In this document: positions 1-7,283 of the stretch, piece by piece
Position numbering within the stretch: the stretch's first letter is position 1
Layout: each line of letters begins with the position of its first letter
NCBI RefSeq assembly: GCF_947169325.1
Contig: NZ_CAMVPN010000016.1
Coordinates: forward strand, 1 to 36,401
Length of the DNA: 36,401 nt
Source of the DNA: an uncultured Methanobrevibacter sp.
GTDB lineage: Archaea; Methanobacteriota; Methanobacteria; Methanobacteriales; Methanobacteriaceae
Reading direction: 5' to 3'
Position numbers and translations under genes: made by a program
The notes under the pieces: model-generated
What the model was told of the DNA's origin: nothing
The model's input: the letters and a program-made list of their open reading frames with translations, nothing else
Databases searched by the model: none

Positions 1-40
1 TATAAATATCTAAACTGCGTAATTTTGAAACTTCTACCAT
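1..40 (-). CDS. N-terminal start of a probable PRC-barrel protein (partial)
   Basis: An ATG on the minus strand at 40 opens a frame that runs off the left edge after 13 codons, reading MVEVSKLRSLDIY. A GGTGT ribosome-binding element lies just upstream (about 45-50), and a TATA-like TTTTATATT lies further upstream. The short N-terminus resembles archaeal PRC-barrel proteins, which often begin with a V-S-K-L-x-x-L-D-I/V-Y strand. That identity rests on 13 residues only, so the product is tentative. The gene start itself is better supported than the name. It is divergent from the tRNA-binding protein gene at 198. Confidence 0.5.
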   Translation of the reverse strand, partial: MVEVSKLRSLDIY

Positions 41-197
41 TTTTACACCACAATATAAAATAATAATTAAATAAATATGTATTATTTTATTTAATTGTTA
101 ATATAAATACTTTATGTTTTTTAATCGGCTTTTATCGACAAAAAATTTATTAAATCATAAAATTAAAATAATATTTAGATAAAAAGGGGACTTTAAA

Positions 198-920
198 TTG
201 TGGGATACAAGTAAAGATTATAGAATTTTAGTAGCAAGCAAGGCAAGAGAAAACTATCTGAATCTCATTCCAACAGCTTCTTTTAGAGGAAGCTGGAATA
301 AAAAACAGGCAATTGATATGGGAAAGCAGATGAACAGTGACTTTCAATCATTAATATACTCCTATTTAGAAGGGGATGATTTGGTCAATTCTCCAGATGT
401 TGCTGCCTTGAAAGAAAAAGCTTTAAAGATTATTGAATATTTAGGTGGAGAAGATTGGAACAAGAAATTCCTGAGCAACGCTCCGAAGGAAGATAGGGAA
501 AAAACCCAGGAAAACATTGCCAAAGTGAGATTTTTCCTTGATACAATCATCGGCCTTAAAGACCGTCTGGCATTAGGCCCAATCAATGATCCGATCATGG
601 GCGTTGACATTAAGGTCGGCGAAGTCATGAGCGTTACAAAACATCCGAAAAATGAAAACTTGATGCTGTGTAACGTAAACCTTGGAAAACGTGCAATAAC
701 TGTTGTAACCAACGATTTAAATGTTAAAGATGACAATAATGTCGGAGTCTCCTTGCTTCCCCCACAATCATTCGGAGACATCGTCAGTGAAGGAATGTTT
801 TTAGGAATGAACGGAAGCATCCTCAAAGATGTTGAAGGAGAGCTTGGCCAAATGCCTAAAGGAATTCCAATGGAATCCCTGAATGAAACCCGTAACCTTG
901 TTGAAAACTATTTAAAATAA
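198..920 (+). CDS. tRNA-binding (EMAP/CsaA-like) domain protein
   Basis: The 240-residue protein has a helical N-terminal half (1-130) and a C-terminal OB-fold region (about 133-240) of the tRNA_bind type. The key stretch is I-K-V-G-E-V at 138-143, followed by H-P at 149-150 and L-x-x-C-N-V-x-L-G at 155-163. This fold binds structured RNA in CsaA, EMAP-II and the methionyl- and phenylalanyl-tRNA synthetase appendages. No synthetase catalytic domain is present, so a free-standing tRNA- or RNA-binding chaperone is the likeliest role; the N-terminal half is unassigned. The start is TTG at 198, chosen because AAAGGGGA ends 7 bases upstream; no in-frame ATG fits as well. The gene is convergent with the aldehyde dehydrogenase gene and shares a hairpin with it. 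Confidence 0.8.
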   Translation: MWDTSKDYRILVASKARENYLNLIPTASFRGSWNKKQAIDMGKQMNSDFQSLIYSYLEGDDLVNSPDVAALKEKALKIIEYLGGEDWNKKFLSNAPKEDREKTQENIAKVRFFLDTIIGLKDRLALGPINDPIMGVDIKVGEVMSVTKHPKNENLMLCNVNLGKRAITVVTNDLNVKDDNNVGVSLLPPQSFGDIVSEGMFLGMNGSILKDVEGELGQMPKGIPMESLNETRNLVENYLK

Positions 921-921
921 G

Positions 922-947
922 TTTAAGATAGATTATTCTATCTTAAA
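922..947. terminator. Perfect hairpin between convergent genes
   Basis: An 11-bp perfect inverted repeat (TTTAAGATAGA, loop TTAT, then its complement) lies at 922-932 and 937-947. It sits between the stop of the tRNA-binding protein and the last codons of the aldehyde dehydrogenase, whose stop is inside the right arm. It probably ends or stabilises transcripts from both sides. The T-richness that follows is modest on either strand. Confidence 0.6.
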
Positions 948-2350
948 TTCAATCCTATTAATTTTGTTTTTGTCATTTCTTCTACAGCATATTTTATTCC
1001 TTCTTTTCCAACACCACTGCTTTTAAAACCGCCAAAAGGCATGTTATCTGTTCTGAATGTGGACTGCTTGTTTACAAAAACTGTTCCCGCTTCAATTTCA
1101 TTGGCACACCTCATTGCTGAGGAATAATCTGAAGTGAACACCCCTGCCTGAAGACCATATTCCGTGCCATTTGCAACTTCAATAGCTTCATCCAGTGAAT
1201 TCACATGAATTATTGGTGCGACAGGTCCGAAAGTTTCATTTACTACCAAATCCATATCAGGAGTGACATTATCAATGACTGTGGCCTCATAAAATGCCTC
1301 GTCACGGACTCCTCCAGTCAATATCTTAGCGCCATTGTGAACTGCATCACTTACTGCCTGTTCCACTTGAAGTGCGGCCTTTTCTGATATCAGTGTCCCA
1401 AGGGTTGTTTTTTCATCCAAAGGATTTCCCCTGACAATCTTTTCAGTTTCCCCAACCAATTTTTCACTGAATGCCTTGGAAATTTCCTCTTGGACAATTA
1501 TTCTTTTGACACCCATGCAGACCTGACCTGCATTTAAAAATGCCCCGTTGATGACTCCCTTTACTGCCTTATCGATATCCGCATCATTAAGCACAATCAG
1601 CGGGTCATTACCACCAAGTTCAAGAGTAACCTTTTTCATTCCTGCCTTTTGAGATATCATAAGTCCGGTCGTTACGCTTCCGGTAAATGATATTTTATTG
1701 ACTTCAGGAGATGTCACCAAATAGTCCCCAACTTCAGAGCCATAACCTGTCAATGTGTTAATTACACCGTCCGGAAACTCTTCATTAGCAAGTTCTGCAA
1801 ATTTCATGACAGTTAGAGGAGCCTCGGTTGGTGGCTTTATGATTACAGTGTTTTTGCATGCAATGGCGGGAGCGATTTTGTGGATAGTCAGATTCAGAGG
1901 ATAGTTGAAGGGGGTGATTGCTGCTACAACACCCAATGGAACCTTTTGTGTGAATGCAAAAAATCCCTTTCCATTCAAACCGGCATCCAGCGGTACGCTT
2001 TCGCCATAGATTCTTTTGGCTTCCTCCGCAGCAAGCTTCAATGTTTCGATGGACCGGTCAAGCTCAACCAATGATTCGTTGATAGGCTTTCCAACCTCCA
2101 ATGTCAATAGCTCTGCGAAATCATTGCGATTGTCTTTTAACTTTTCAACAATGTTGAACAATTTATTTGAAACCTTGAATGCAGACATTTCCTGAATGGA
2201 TTTCTTGGCCTTGTTTGCCTCATCAATTGCAAGTTGTGCAGTTTGCAGATGTGCAATCGGCACAGTATCTATTACTTCACCGTTGTATGGATTTTTAACC
2301 TCTTCCAAATCGTCACTTGATATGTGCTTTCCGCCTATTAGCATGTCCAT
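938..2350 (-). CDS. NAD(P)-dependent aldehyde dehydrogenase, lactaldehyde dehydrogenase type
   Basis: This is a full-length 470-residue aldehyde dehydrogenase superfamily protein. Visible landmarks are P-F-N-Y at 147-150 with the oxyanion Asn149, the F-T-G-S nucleotide-binding turn at 222-225, the general base Glu244 in L-E-L-G-G-N, and the catalytic Cys278 in G-Q-V-C. It most resembles the methanogen lactaldehyde dehydrogenase group (CofA/MJ1411 type), which supplies L-lactate for the side chain of coenzyme F420. A succinate-semialdehyde or glyceraldehyde-3-phosphate (GapN-like) role cannot be excluded from sequence alone. The ATG at 2350 follows AGGTGATAAG, a strong ribosome site. The gene lies 30 bases downstream of the pilin-like gene and probably has its own signals. 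Confidence 0.88.
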   Translation of the reverse strand: MDMLIGGKHISSDDLEEVKNPYNGEVIDTVPIAHLQTAQLAIDEANKAKKSIQEMSAFKVSNKLFNIVEKLKDNRNDFAELLTLEVGKPINESLVELDRSIETLKLAAEEAKRIYGESVPLDAGLNGKGFFAFTQKVPLGVVAAITPFNYPLNLTIHKIAPAIACKNTVIIKPPTEAPLTVMKFAELANEEFPDGVINTLTGYGSEVGDYLVTSPEVNKISFTGSVTTGLMISQKAGMKKVTLELGGNDPLIVLNDADIDKAVKGVINGAFLNAGQVCMGVKRIIVQEEISKAFSEKLVGETEKIVRGNPLDEKTTLGTLISEKAALQVEQAVSDAVHNGAKILTGGVRDEAFYEATVIDNVTPDMDLVVNETFGPVAPIIHVNSLDEAIEVANGTEYGLQAGVFTSDYSSAMRCANEIEAGTVFVNKQSTFRTDNMPFGGFKSSGVGKEGIKYAVEEMTKTKLIGLNLR

Positions 2351-2380
2351 CTTATCACCTAGATATTATTTATTGAATAA

Positions 2381-2563
2381 TTATTTAAAATATTTACCTA
2401 AAGCATTTAACTCATTGTTGAACTCATTTACTTCTTTTGATGCAATTTCGCCGCTTAAATCAGCAATGTAATTATTGTACATGTAAATTGCCAGTAAAAC
2501 CACAACGATTATTCCTCCAAAGAGCAAGATGAATTCTGCTGATGCCTGTCCTTTGTTATCCAT
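2381..2563 (-). CDS. Class III signal peptide (pilin-like) protein
   Basis: The product is a 60-residue protein. It begins with a short charged leader, K-G-Q-A-S-A-E-F, followed directly by about 20 hydrophobic residues (I-L-L-F-G-G-I-I-V-V-V-L-L-A). This matches the archaeal class III signal peptide family (DUF361), cleaved by EppA-like prepilin peptidases before assembly into type IV pilus-like structures. The ATG at 2563 is preferred to a TTG one codon upstream because it follows GGGGGGAT and overlaps the TGA of the upstream TadC-like gene as TGATG. That overlap implies translational coupling with the TadC-like protein. The mature part is short and lacks a large head domain, so it could be a minor or adaptor pilin. 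Confidence 0.85.
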   Translation of the reverse strand: MDNKGQASAEFILLFGGIIVVVLLAIYMYNNYIADLSGEIASKEVNEFNNELNALGKYFK

Positions 2564-3489
2564 CAAAATCCCCCCATAAGTAAAGTGCTGCCGAATGTCG
2601 AAATGAAATAGAATATTCCAAAAGCCGCCGTTGCAAGAGGAAGGGAAAACTTAACCCCTTTCTTAAGGTTGCCATCCATGATTATGCTGATTATAAAAGC
2701 CACCAAGGCAGAATGAATTATTAAATAGATTTCCCCCGCCAGAGGTGCCGTTAGGATAATGTCGGATTCCATTCCGTAGCTTTGCATGAACTGGGAATAA
2801 ACTCCCACCATCCCTATTGCAAAAGGCGTTGCAATGACTGCTGAAATCAGAAGGAACATTACCGACATCATGACTGAAGATTTTCTCTCCCGTTTAAGAG
2901 CCATCAAATCTCTTAAATCATCAGAAACATCTTCGAGTACATTTGAAATACTTGATCCGCTTTTACGACCATCCAAAATAATTCCAAAAATTCTCTCCAG
3001 TTCCTTTGATTTTAAACGTTTGCTCATCGCCCGCCATGCTTCATCAAAATTGCGACCCATTCTAATTTCAATTAAAGTCCTACGCATCTCATCGTAGAGC
3101 GGCCCATCAGAGTACTGCGCCATGTCCTCCATTGCGTTTTCGAAGCTGAGACCTACCTGCAGCATACTTGAAAGCTGTCTTAAAAAGTCAGGTGCTGATT
3201 TTTCAATTTCCTGTGCTCGACGTTCCTGTACAACGACAACATATGTGAAAAGACCCGGAATGATAAAAAGGGGCAAAATTAACATTGACAACGGCAGATT
3301 CAGAACCGTTAATGTCAATGCCAATGCAATTTCACTTGCTAAAATGAAAATTATCAAGATAGCTAAAACTTTACTTGCCTCTGTGAAAATGCCCCCACTA
3401 AGCAAAAATTCCTGGAACTTGGATAAATACTTTTCAGGCATAATATTGTCTAAAAATATAGATAAATCATTGATTATTTTAAATTTCAT
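2563..3489 (-). CDS. TadC-like type II/IV secretion system F-domain membrane protein
   Basis: The product is a 308-residue inner-membrane platform protein of the GspF/TadC/FlaJ class. It has two N-terminal membrane segments (about 41-62 and 64-87), a cytoplasmic T2SSF helical domain (about 98-205, starting D-F-L-R-Q-L-S-S-M-L-Q-V-G), and three C-terminal membrane segments (about 206-232, 250-271 and 281-302). Family members couple an ATPase to pilin extrusion. Here the only adjacent partner is the pilin-like gene downstream, joined by a one-base stop/start overlap. No TadA-type ATPase is visible within the window, so the motor is presumably encoded elsewhere. No ribosome site is seen, and a TATA box about 27 bases upstream suggests a leaderless transcript. 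Confidence 0.85.
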   Translation of the reverse strand: MKFKIINDLSIFLDNIMPEKYLSKFQEFLLSGGIFTEASKVLAILIIFILASEIALALTLTVLNLPLSMLILPLFIIPGLFTYVVVVQERRAQEIEKSAPDFLRQLSSMLQVGLSFENAMEDMAQYSDGPLYDEMRRTLIEIRMGRNFDEAWRAMSKRLKSKELERIFGIILDGRKSGSSISNVLEDVSDDLRDLMALKRERKSSVMMSVMFLLISAVIATPFAIGMVGVYSQFMQSYGMESDIILTAPLAGEIYLIIHSALVAFIISIIMDGNLKKGVKFSLPLATAAFGIFYFISTFGSTLLMGGF

Positions 3490-3503
3490 GAAATAAAATT
3501 AGA

Positions 3504-3520
3504 CTTTATAGAATATAAAG
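3504..3520 (-). promoter_or_regulatory. Palindromic TATA region upstream of the TadC-like gene
   Basis: The sequence CTTTATA-GAA-TATAAAG is a 7-bp inverted repeat with a 3-base centre. On the minus strand it contains TTTATATT centred about 27 bases from the ATG at 3489, as expected for a TATA box driving a leaderless mRNA. The dyad could also be an operator. Confidence 0.45.
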
Positions 3521-3642
3521 TGTTTGTTGCCTTCAAAAGCAATTTTAGAAGGTAAAATCAATAGTTATGTTAATATGAAAAAATGAATTTTAAAATACTG
3601 ATAGAAACCCAAAATACCATATAATTTCCAAAAATAGGGCGT

Positions 3643-3835
3643 TTACTCATCTTTACATTTAGAATATTTCATCCTAACAATGTTAAAAGCGATTACAATT
3701 ATTAACAAGACGACACACCAATACCAAGCCACTGGAGCGAAAAGCAAGCAGTAAAGTAGAATTACCCCTACAATACCATGAGTAAGGAGATTTTTCCAAT
3801 CAGTCAAATACAATTTCAGCGTCTGCGATTTTCAT
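3643..3835 (-). pseudogene. Small two-helix membrane protein, apparently frameshifted
   Basis: On the minus strand a GGTG element (3840-3843) precedes an ATG at 3835 that reads MKIADAEIVFD and then stops. A second frame, open from 3813 (TTG) to the TAA at 3643, encodes 56 residues. It carries a hydrophobic stretch (G-I-V-G-V-I-L-L-Y-C, then W-C-V-V-L-L-I-I-V-I) and a basic tail, typical of a small integral membrane protein. The frames meet at TGACTGAT, and removing one 4-base TGAC/TGAT unit would fuse them into a 62-residue protein reading through V-F-D-W-K-N. I infer a 4-base tandem duplication. Alternatively the 56-residue frame is expressed from TTG. Function is unknown. The remainder of 3490-3930 holds only a promoter dyad and a terminator. 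Confidence 0.4.
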
Positions 3836-3845
3836 TCTACACCAG

Positions 3846-3882
3846 AAAATAAAAAAAAAGATGTAGATGCTAAAGCACCTAC
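3846..3882 (-). terminator. Hairpin plus T-tract after the Ig-like membrane protein gene
   Basis: Read on the minus strand, GTAGGTGC-TTTA-GCATCTAC forms an 8-bp stem (one G-U pair). ATC and nine Ts, then further Ts, follow. It lies about 50 bases beyond the stop of the gene at 3931 and is well formed for an intrinsic terminator. Confidence 0.7.
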
Positions 3883-3930
3883 TTAAATATTGTTACGTTA
3901 CATATGATTATATTTTAATCTGTGATTGCA

Positions 3931-4542
3931 CTAATATCCAACCCAATGCCCTGCATCATCATATCCCGGCTCGTCCATGTCGATATATCCATTGTCACCC
4001 ACATGGTAATCCACCAAACCGTATTTATTATACATGTATTGATTAACTTCAGCCTGACTGTACATCGGTGTTCCGTCTGACTTGTATGCGTAAGCGGATT
4101 GTGAACTGGAAGATGATGAGGATGATGAGGATGATGAAGCTTGTGCTTCCTCTTCTTTTTCCTTAATAGTTATTTTTTTAGTGGCATTAGAACCTTGATA
4201 CTTATCATTTCCACCATAAACAATCGTAACCGTGTATTTGCCGGCATCCTTGTCTAATTTTAAGGTCCCTACACCATTTTCATTAGTTTCTACAGAATGG
4301 TAATCATTTGAATTCTTCTTATCTGTAATTGTAATATTCACTGTTTGACCAGCCAATGTATTTCCATTAGCATCAGTCAAGAGGATTTTAATGGAACCCC
4401 CTTCATCAATGTTAGAACTGCCTTTAAATGTTAATTTTGTATCCTGTTTTGTAAAGTTTGGCATCATCATTGCAACCACACCCACCAAAAGAGCAACTAT
4501 GATTACAATTAAGGCCACAATAATAATTTGATTTTTCTCCAT
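3931..4542 (-). CDS. Membrane-anchored Ig-like protein with poly-Ser linker
   Basis: The 203-residue protein starts MEKNQ. A single long hydrophobic segment follows (about 5-28, I-I-I-V-A-L-I-V-I-I-V-A-L-L-V-G), consistent with an N-terminal anchor. An Ig-like beta-sandwich module comes next (about 33-127: L-T-F-K-G...G-K-Y-T-V-T-I-V-Y-G-G-N-D-K-Y), of the kind repeated in Methanobrevibacter adhesin-like proteins. Then come a 12-serine linker and an unassigned acidic C-terminal tail rich in Tyr, Asp and Gly that ends in W-V-G-Y. I chose the ATG at 4542 because AGGTGAT ends four bases upstream; the frame stays open 31 codons further but without a ribosome site. The likely location is the outer face of the membrane or the cell wall. 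It shares strand and topology with the TIR gene upstream. Confidence 0.75.
   Translation of the reverse strand: MEKNQIIIVALIVIIVALLVGVVAMMMPNFTKQDTKLTFKGSSNIDEGGSIKILLTDANGNTLAGQTVNITITDKKNSNDYHSVETNENGVGTLKLDKDAGKYTVTIVYGGNDKYQGSNATKKITIKEKEEEAQASSSSSSSSSSSSQSAYAYKSDGTPMYSQAEVNQYMYNKYGLVDYHVGDNGYIDMDEPGYDDAGHWVGY
4111..4137 (-). repeat. Serine-codon microsatellite
   Basis: Within the Ig-like membrane protein gene, a nine-base unit of three serine codons (TCATCATCC on the minus strand) is repeated about three times. It forms most of the 12-Ser linker (codons 4102-4137). Slippage here would change the linker length by whole codons. Confidence 0.6.
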
Positions 4543-4668
4543 ATTATCACCTGAATCAATTATATTGTATGTTCCAAATGTATTAAAAATGTTATCATTT
4601 GCATGCAATAATGAGTTGAAAATTGAATAATACATTATTAAAAATATACATAATTAAGATTAATTTCA

Positions 4669-4717
4669 AAAAAAAATAATAAAAAAAGAAGAGAGAATTA
4701 AAGAAAATTCAATTCTC
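4669..4717 (-). terminator. Terminator after the TIR-domain gene
   Basis: Minus-strand GAGAATT and AATTCTC (4711-4717 and 4693-4699) form a 7-bp stem overlapping the TGA stop. TCTTCTTTTTTTATTATTTTTTTTT follows in two blocks of Ts, a typical archaeal oligo-T stop. It separates the TIR gene from the Ig-like gene, so the two need not share one full-length transcript. Confidence 0.65.
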
Positions 4718-5699
4718 AGACATATGATATCTCAGTCCCATTGCATTCAGCCAATACAGTACCTTTACTACTTTTAAGCTGCAATGAAACCTTTTCAACG
4801 ACGTCAGAACCTGTGCTTGCAGAGGCCAGTATGCTGGAGCCGTTAATGTCTTTTCCAGCAAACACTTTCTGATCCGTGCAAACAACATCGTCGTATCCGT
4901 CATAAAATTCCGAATAAACCGTATAATCCTTGGACGGATTTATAATACCTGAAAGGGTTCCAGATACATTATATGAATAGTTCCACGGATAATCACTATC
5001 CTGTTCGACCTTAAATGAATCTATCGTCATTTCAATATTGCCCACAACATCATCTGAATCATCCCCACCGAAACCAACCAAAGCAACCACTGCAATAATT
5101 GCAATCAATATGACTGCACCGATTATAATATGGGGCATTTTAATATTCAAATTAGACATGTTGAATTTAGAAGGTTTTTCAGGTTCATAATGAGCTCTTG
5201 GGACCGGTTTAGTGTATGTTACCGTACCATCGGAAATATCAAAACCGTTTTGCCTGAATGCTTTTTCACACCTGAAATGATATTCCTTTTCATCCATGCT
5301 ATACTTCAGGATAGCCTGCAGAGAACCCATACCCAGTTTAAGTCCAGGCGGCAACTCGGTTTCTTCAAGATATATGGCAAGAAAATGTTTTTTCTCATGA
5401 AGCGCATAATTAATTTCATTTCTAACATTGATTGACTCTGCTGATGTGCGTGAAATGAAAACAATAAACAACGAACATCCGTCAAGAGCCTCTCCAATCT
5501 CTTCAGTCCATTCATTACCCGGTGCAATACCCTGATCATACCAGATATTTAATCCCAAATCATTCAGCCGTTTTAGCTCTGGAAACACCATGTGCGCATC
5601 CGCATGAGCATAACTGGCAAAAATGTAAGGTTCATCACCTTCATAAGCATGAAATGGAGCTTCTTCAACAAAAGGCATTTTAGTAACTTTTTCTAACAT
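4716..5699 (-). CDS. Membrane-anchored TIR-domain protein
   Basis: The protein has 327 residues. Residues 24-135 form a TIR_2-type domain: Y-I-F-A-S-Y-A-H-A-D at 25-34, W-Y-D-Q-G-I-A-P-G-N-E-W at 53-64, and L-F-I-V-F-I-S-R-T-S-A-E-S at 77-89. Next is V-R-N-E-I at 92-96, where Glu95 occupies the usual NADase catalytic position. A flexible stretch precedes one transmembrane helix (about 190-210). Residues 211-327 form a predicted exported beta-rich domain with N-x-S/T sites. TIR domains either cleave NAD+ or act as protein-protein adaptors; the intact Glu allows the first. The architecture suggests an outside-in sensor rather than a soluble defence effector, but no partner is visible. AAGGAG lies 6 bases before the ATG. 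Confidence 0.85.
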   Translation of the reverse strand: MLEKVTKMPFVEEAPFHAYEGDEPYIFASYAHADAHMVFPELKRLNDLGLNIWYDQGIAPGNEWTEEIGEALDGCSLFIVFISRTSAESINVRNEINYALHEKKHFLAIYLEETELPPGLKLGMGSLQAILKYSMDEKEYHFRCEKAFRQNGFDISDGTVTYTKPVPRAHYEPEKPSKFNMSNLNIKMPHIIIGAVILIAIIAVVALVGFGGDDSDDVVGNIEMTIDSFKVEQDSDYPWNYSYNVSGTLSGIINPSKDYTVYSEFYDGYDDVVCTDQKVFAGKDINGSSILASASTGSDVVEKVSLQLKSSKGTVLAECNGTEISYV

Positions 5700-5979
5700 T
5701 TTTATACTCCTTATTAATTAACAAAACTAGGTTTAATTAACTAATATTCTGCATTCGCCAATTTTTAATAATCTTTAAAGTAGAAAGTACGATGATAAAT
5801 TTTATTACCAATTATATATATTTTCATTATACTATTTAATATATTGTCAAGGCAATCCCCCAATTTTAATATAAAAAAATAACATTTTATCCAAATTAAA
5901 AAATAATATATATCAAACAACACTTAAAACTATATGATGATTAAATTCCTTTTAAAATAATTATTGATGGTGAAAAATC

Positions 5980-7218
5980 ATGTTGATGAATGAACAGGAA
6001 AAACTAGATAAACAGCACTATAGGATTTTTGGCCTAAGTTGGGCGGGTTGGGTTTTTGATTTCTATGATTTGGTTTTATTTACTTTTTTAGTATCCCAAC
6101 TACAAACAAGCCTGAATTTTTCAGCAGAAATGCTATCAGTATGTTTGGGAATATCCTTGTTTGCCACAGGTTTAGGAGGAATTATTTTTGGAGCATTGGG
6201 AGATAAATACGGTCGTAAAACAGTATTGCAATGGACGATTATTGTTTATTCGATAGGTACACTATTATGTGCATTTTCATGGTCATTCTATTCACTTGTA
6301 ATCTTCAGATTCATCACAGGTTTAGGTGTTGGTGGAGAATGGGCTACCGGTCAGATTTACATTAACGAAACATTCCCTGACCATCTAAGAGCCAGATTTG
6401 GAGCATTCATGCAGTCCGGAGCTCCTGTGGGAGTTATTTTAGCTTCAATAGTTGGAGGGATGGTAAGCCCAGTCATCGGTTGGAGACTGACATTTCTAGT
6501 TTCAATCATCCCTGCAATTACTGTTATCATCATAAGAAGATACCTTAATGAATCAGATGTTTGGCTTGAAAATAAAGACCAATACGTAAACAAAAGCATT
6601 TTCCAAGAGTTTAAGCAGTTGATTACCAAAGAACACCGTAAAATATTCATCATATCATTGATTTTGTGCATATTCGGTATGTCCGCATACTGGTACACAT
6701 ACTCATGGCTGCCGACATACCTTGCAAAGGAAAGAGGTCTGGCGGCAATCGGATCCACATTCGGAATCGTGCTAATCCAATGTGGTGACTTTATAGGATA
6801 CACAAGTTTCGGTTTTGTAGCTGAAAAGCTTGGAAGGCGTCCTGCATTTACGATATACAGTTTCATCATGGCCTTCGGCATTGCAATGATTACCCTTTGC
6901 TGGAATCAAATTGTCGCAGTTCCTGATTTGATTTTTGTATTCATGTTCCTGACAGGTTTTGGAACAGGATACTTCGGAGGATTTGGAGCGTTATTCTCAG
7001 AACTGTTCCCTACAAAAATCAGAAATACTGGTGTTGGAACCGTGTTCAACCTTGCACGCGGAGCCCAATTCGTAACTCCCGTAATAATAACACTTGTAGC
7101 AACATACTTTGATTTAAGCTACGGCATTGCAATTGCTGCAATATTCGCATTGCTTGTGGGAATATGGATTTGGGTATTCCCTGAAACCAAAGGAACCGCA
7201 ATAAACGAATTGGATTAA
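5980..7218 (+). CDS. MFS transporter, metabolite:H+ symporter-like
   Basis: This 412-residue major facilitator has about twelve hydrophobic segments. Signature loops are visible: G-D-K-Y-G-R-K-T between helices 2 and 3, R-F-I-T-G-L-G-V-G-G-E-W in helix 4, E-K-L-G-R-R-P between helices 8 and 9, and P-E-T-K-G-T at the C-terminus. The N-terminal G-W-V-F-D-F-Y-D motif is shared with sialate, lactate and aromatic-acid symporters, so an organic anion is a reasonable guess; the substrate cannot be fixed. GGTGA lies 6 bases before the ATG at 5980. A TATA-like AATATATAT near 5907 is the probable promoter. It stands alone between divergent and convergent genes. The family is mainly bacterial, so transfer into the archaeon is possible. 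Confidence 0.85.
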   Translation: MLMNEQEKLDKQHYRIFGLSWAGWVFDFYDLVLFTFLVSQLQTSLNFSAEMLSVCLGISLFATGLGGIIFGALGDKYGRKTVLQWTIIVYSIGTLLCAFSWSFYSLVIFRFITGLGVGGEWATGQIYINETFPDHLRARFGAFMQSGAPVGVILASIVGGMVSPVIGWRLTFLVSIIPAITVIIIRRYLNESDVWLENKDQYVNKSIFQEFKQLITKEHRKIFIISLILCIFGMSAYWYTYSWLPTYLAKERGLAAIGSTFGIVLIQCGDFIGYTSFGFVAEKLGRRPAFTIYSFIMAFGIAMITLCWNQIVAVPDLIFVFMFLTGFGTGYFGGFGALFSELFPTKIRNTGVGTVFNLARGAQFVTPVIITLVATYFDLSYGIAIAAIFALLVGIWIWVFPETKGTAINELD

Positions 7219-7231
7219 AAAACAATTTATA

Positions 7232-7272
7232 GATGGATATGTTCCATCCATCTTCTTTTTTATTTATTTTGA
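7232..7272 (+). terminator. Terminator after the MFS gene
   Basis: GATGGA (7232-7237) pairs with TCCATC (7243-7248) across a 5-base loop. Two more CATC-type bases extend alternatives, then CTTCTTTTTTTATTTATTTT follows. It lies between convergent genes; on the minus strand a seven-T run also follows the peptidase stop, so both genes may end here. Confidence 0.6.
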
Positions 7273-7283
7273 AAAAAATCAGA

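Noticed and set aside
362-826. 154-residue minus-strand frame opposite the tRNA-binding protein gene
   Set aside because: It is a shadow frame. The plus-strand protein has a recognisable domain, while this frame has a Ser/Pro-rich composition and no start signal.
4709-4903. 64-residue minus-strand frame at the end of the TIR gene
   Set aside because: It lies in another frame of the same strand entirely within the TIR gene and has no independent signals.
4716-5699. TIR protein as part of a defence island (Thoeris or CBASS-like)
   Set aside because: No ThsA, SIR2, cyclase, nuclease or restriction gene lies nearby, and the transmembrane topology does not fit those systems.
5700-5979. Possible RNA gene in the 280-base spacer before the MFS gene
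   Set aside because: The stretch is AT-rich with promoter-like words only; no stable GC-containing fold or tRNA-like arms are present.
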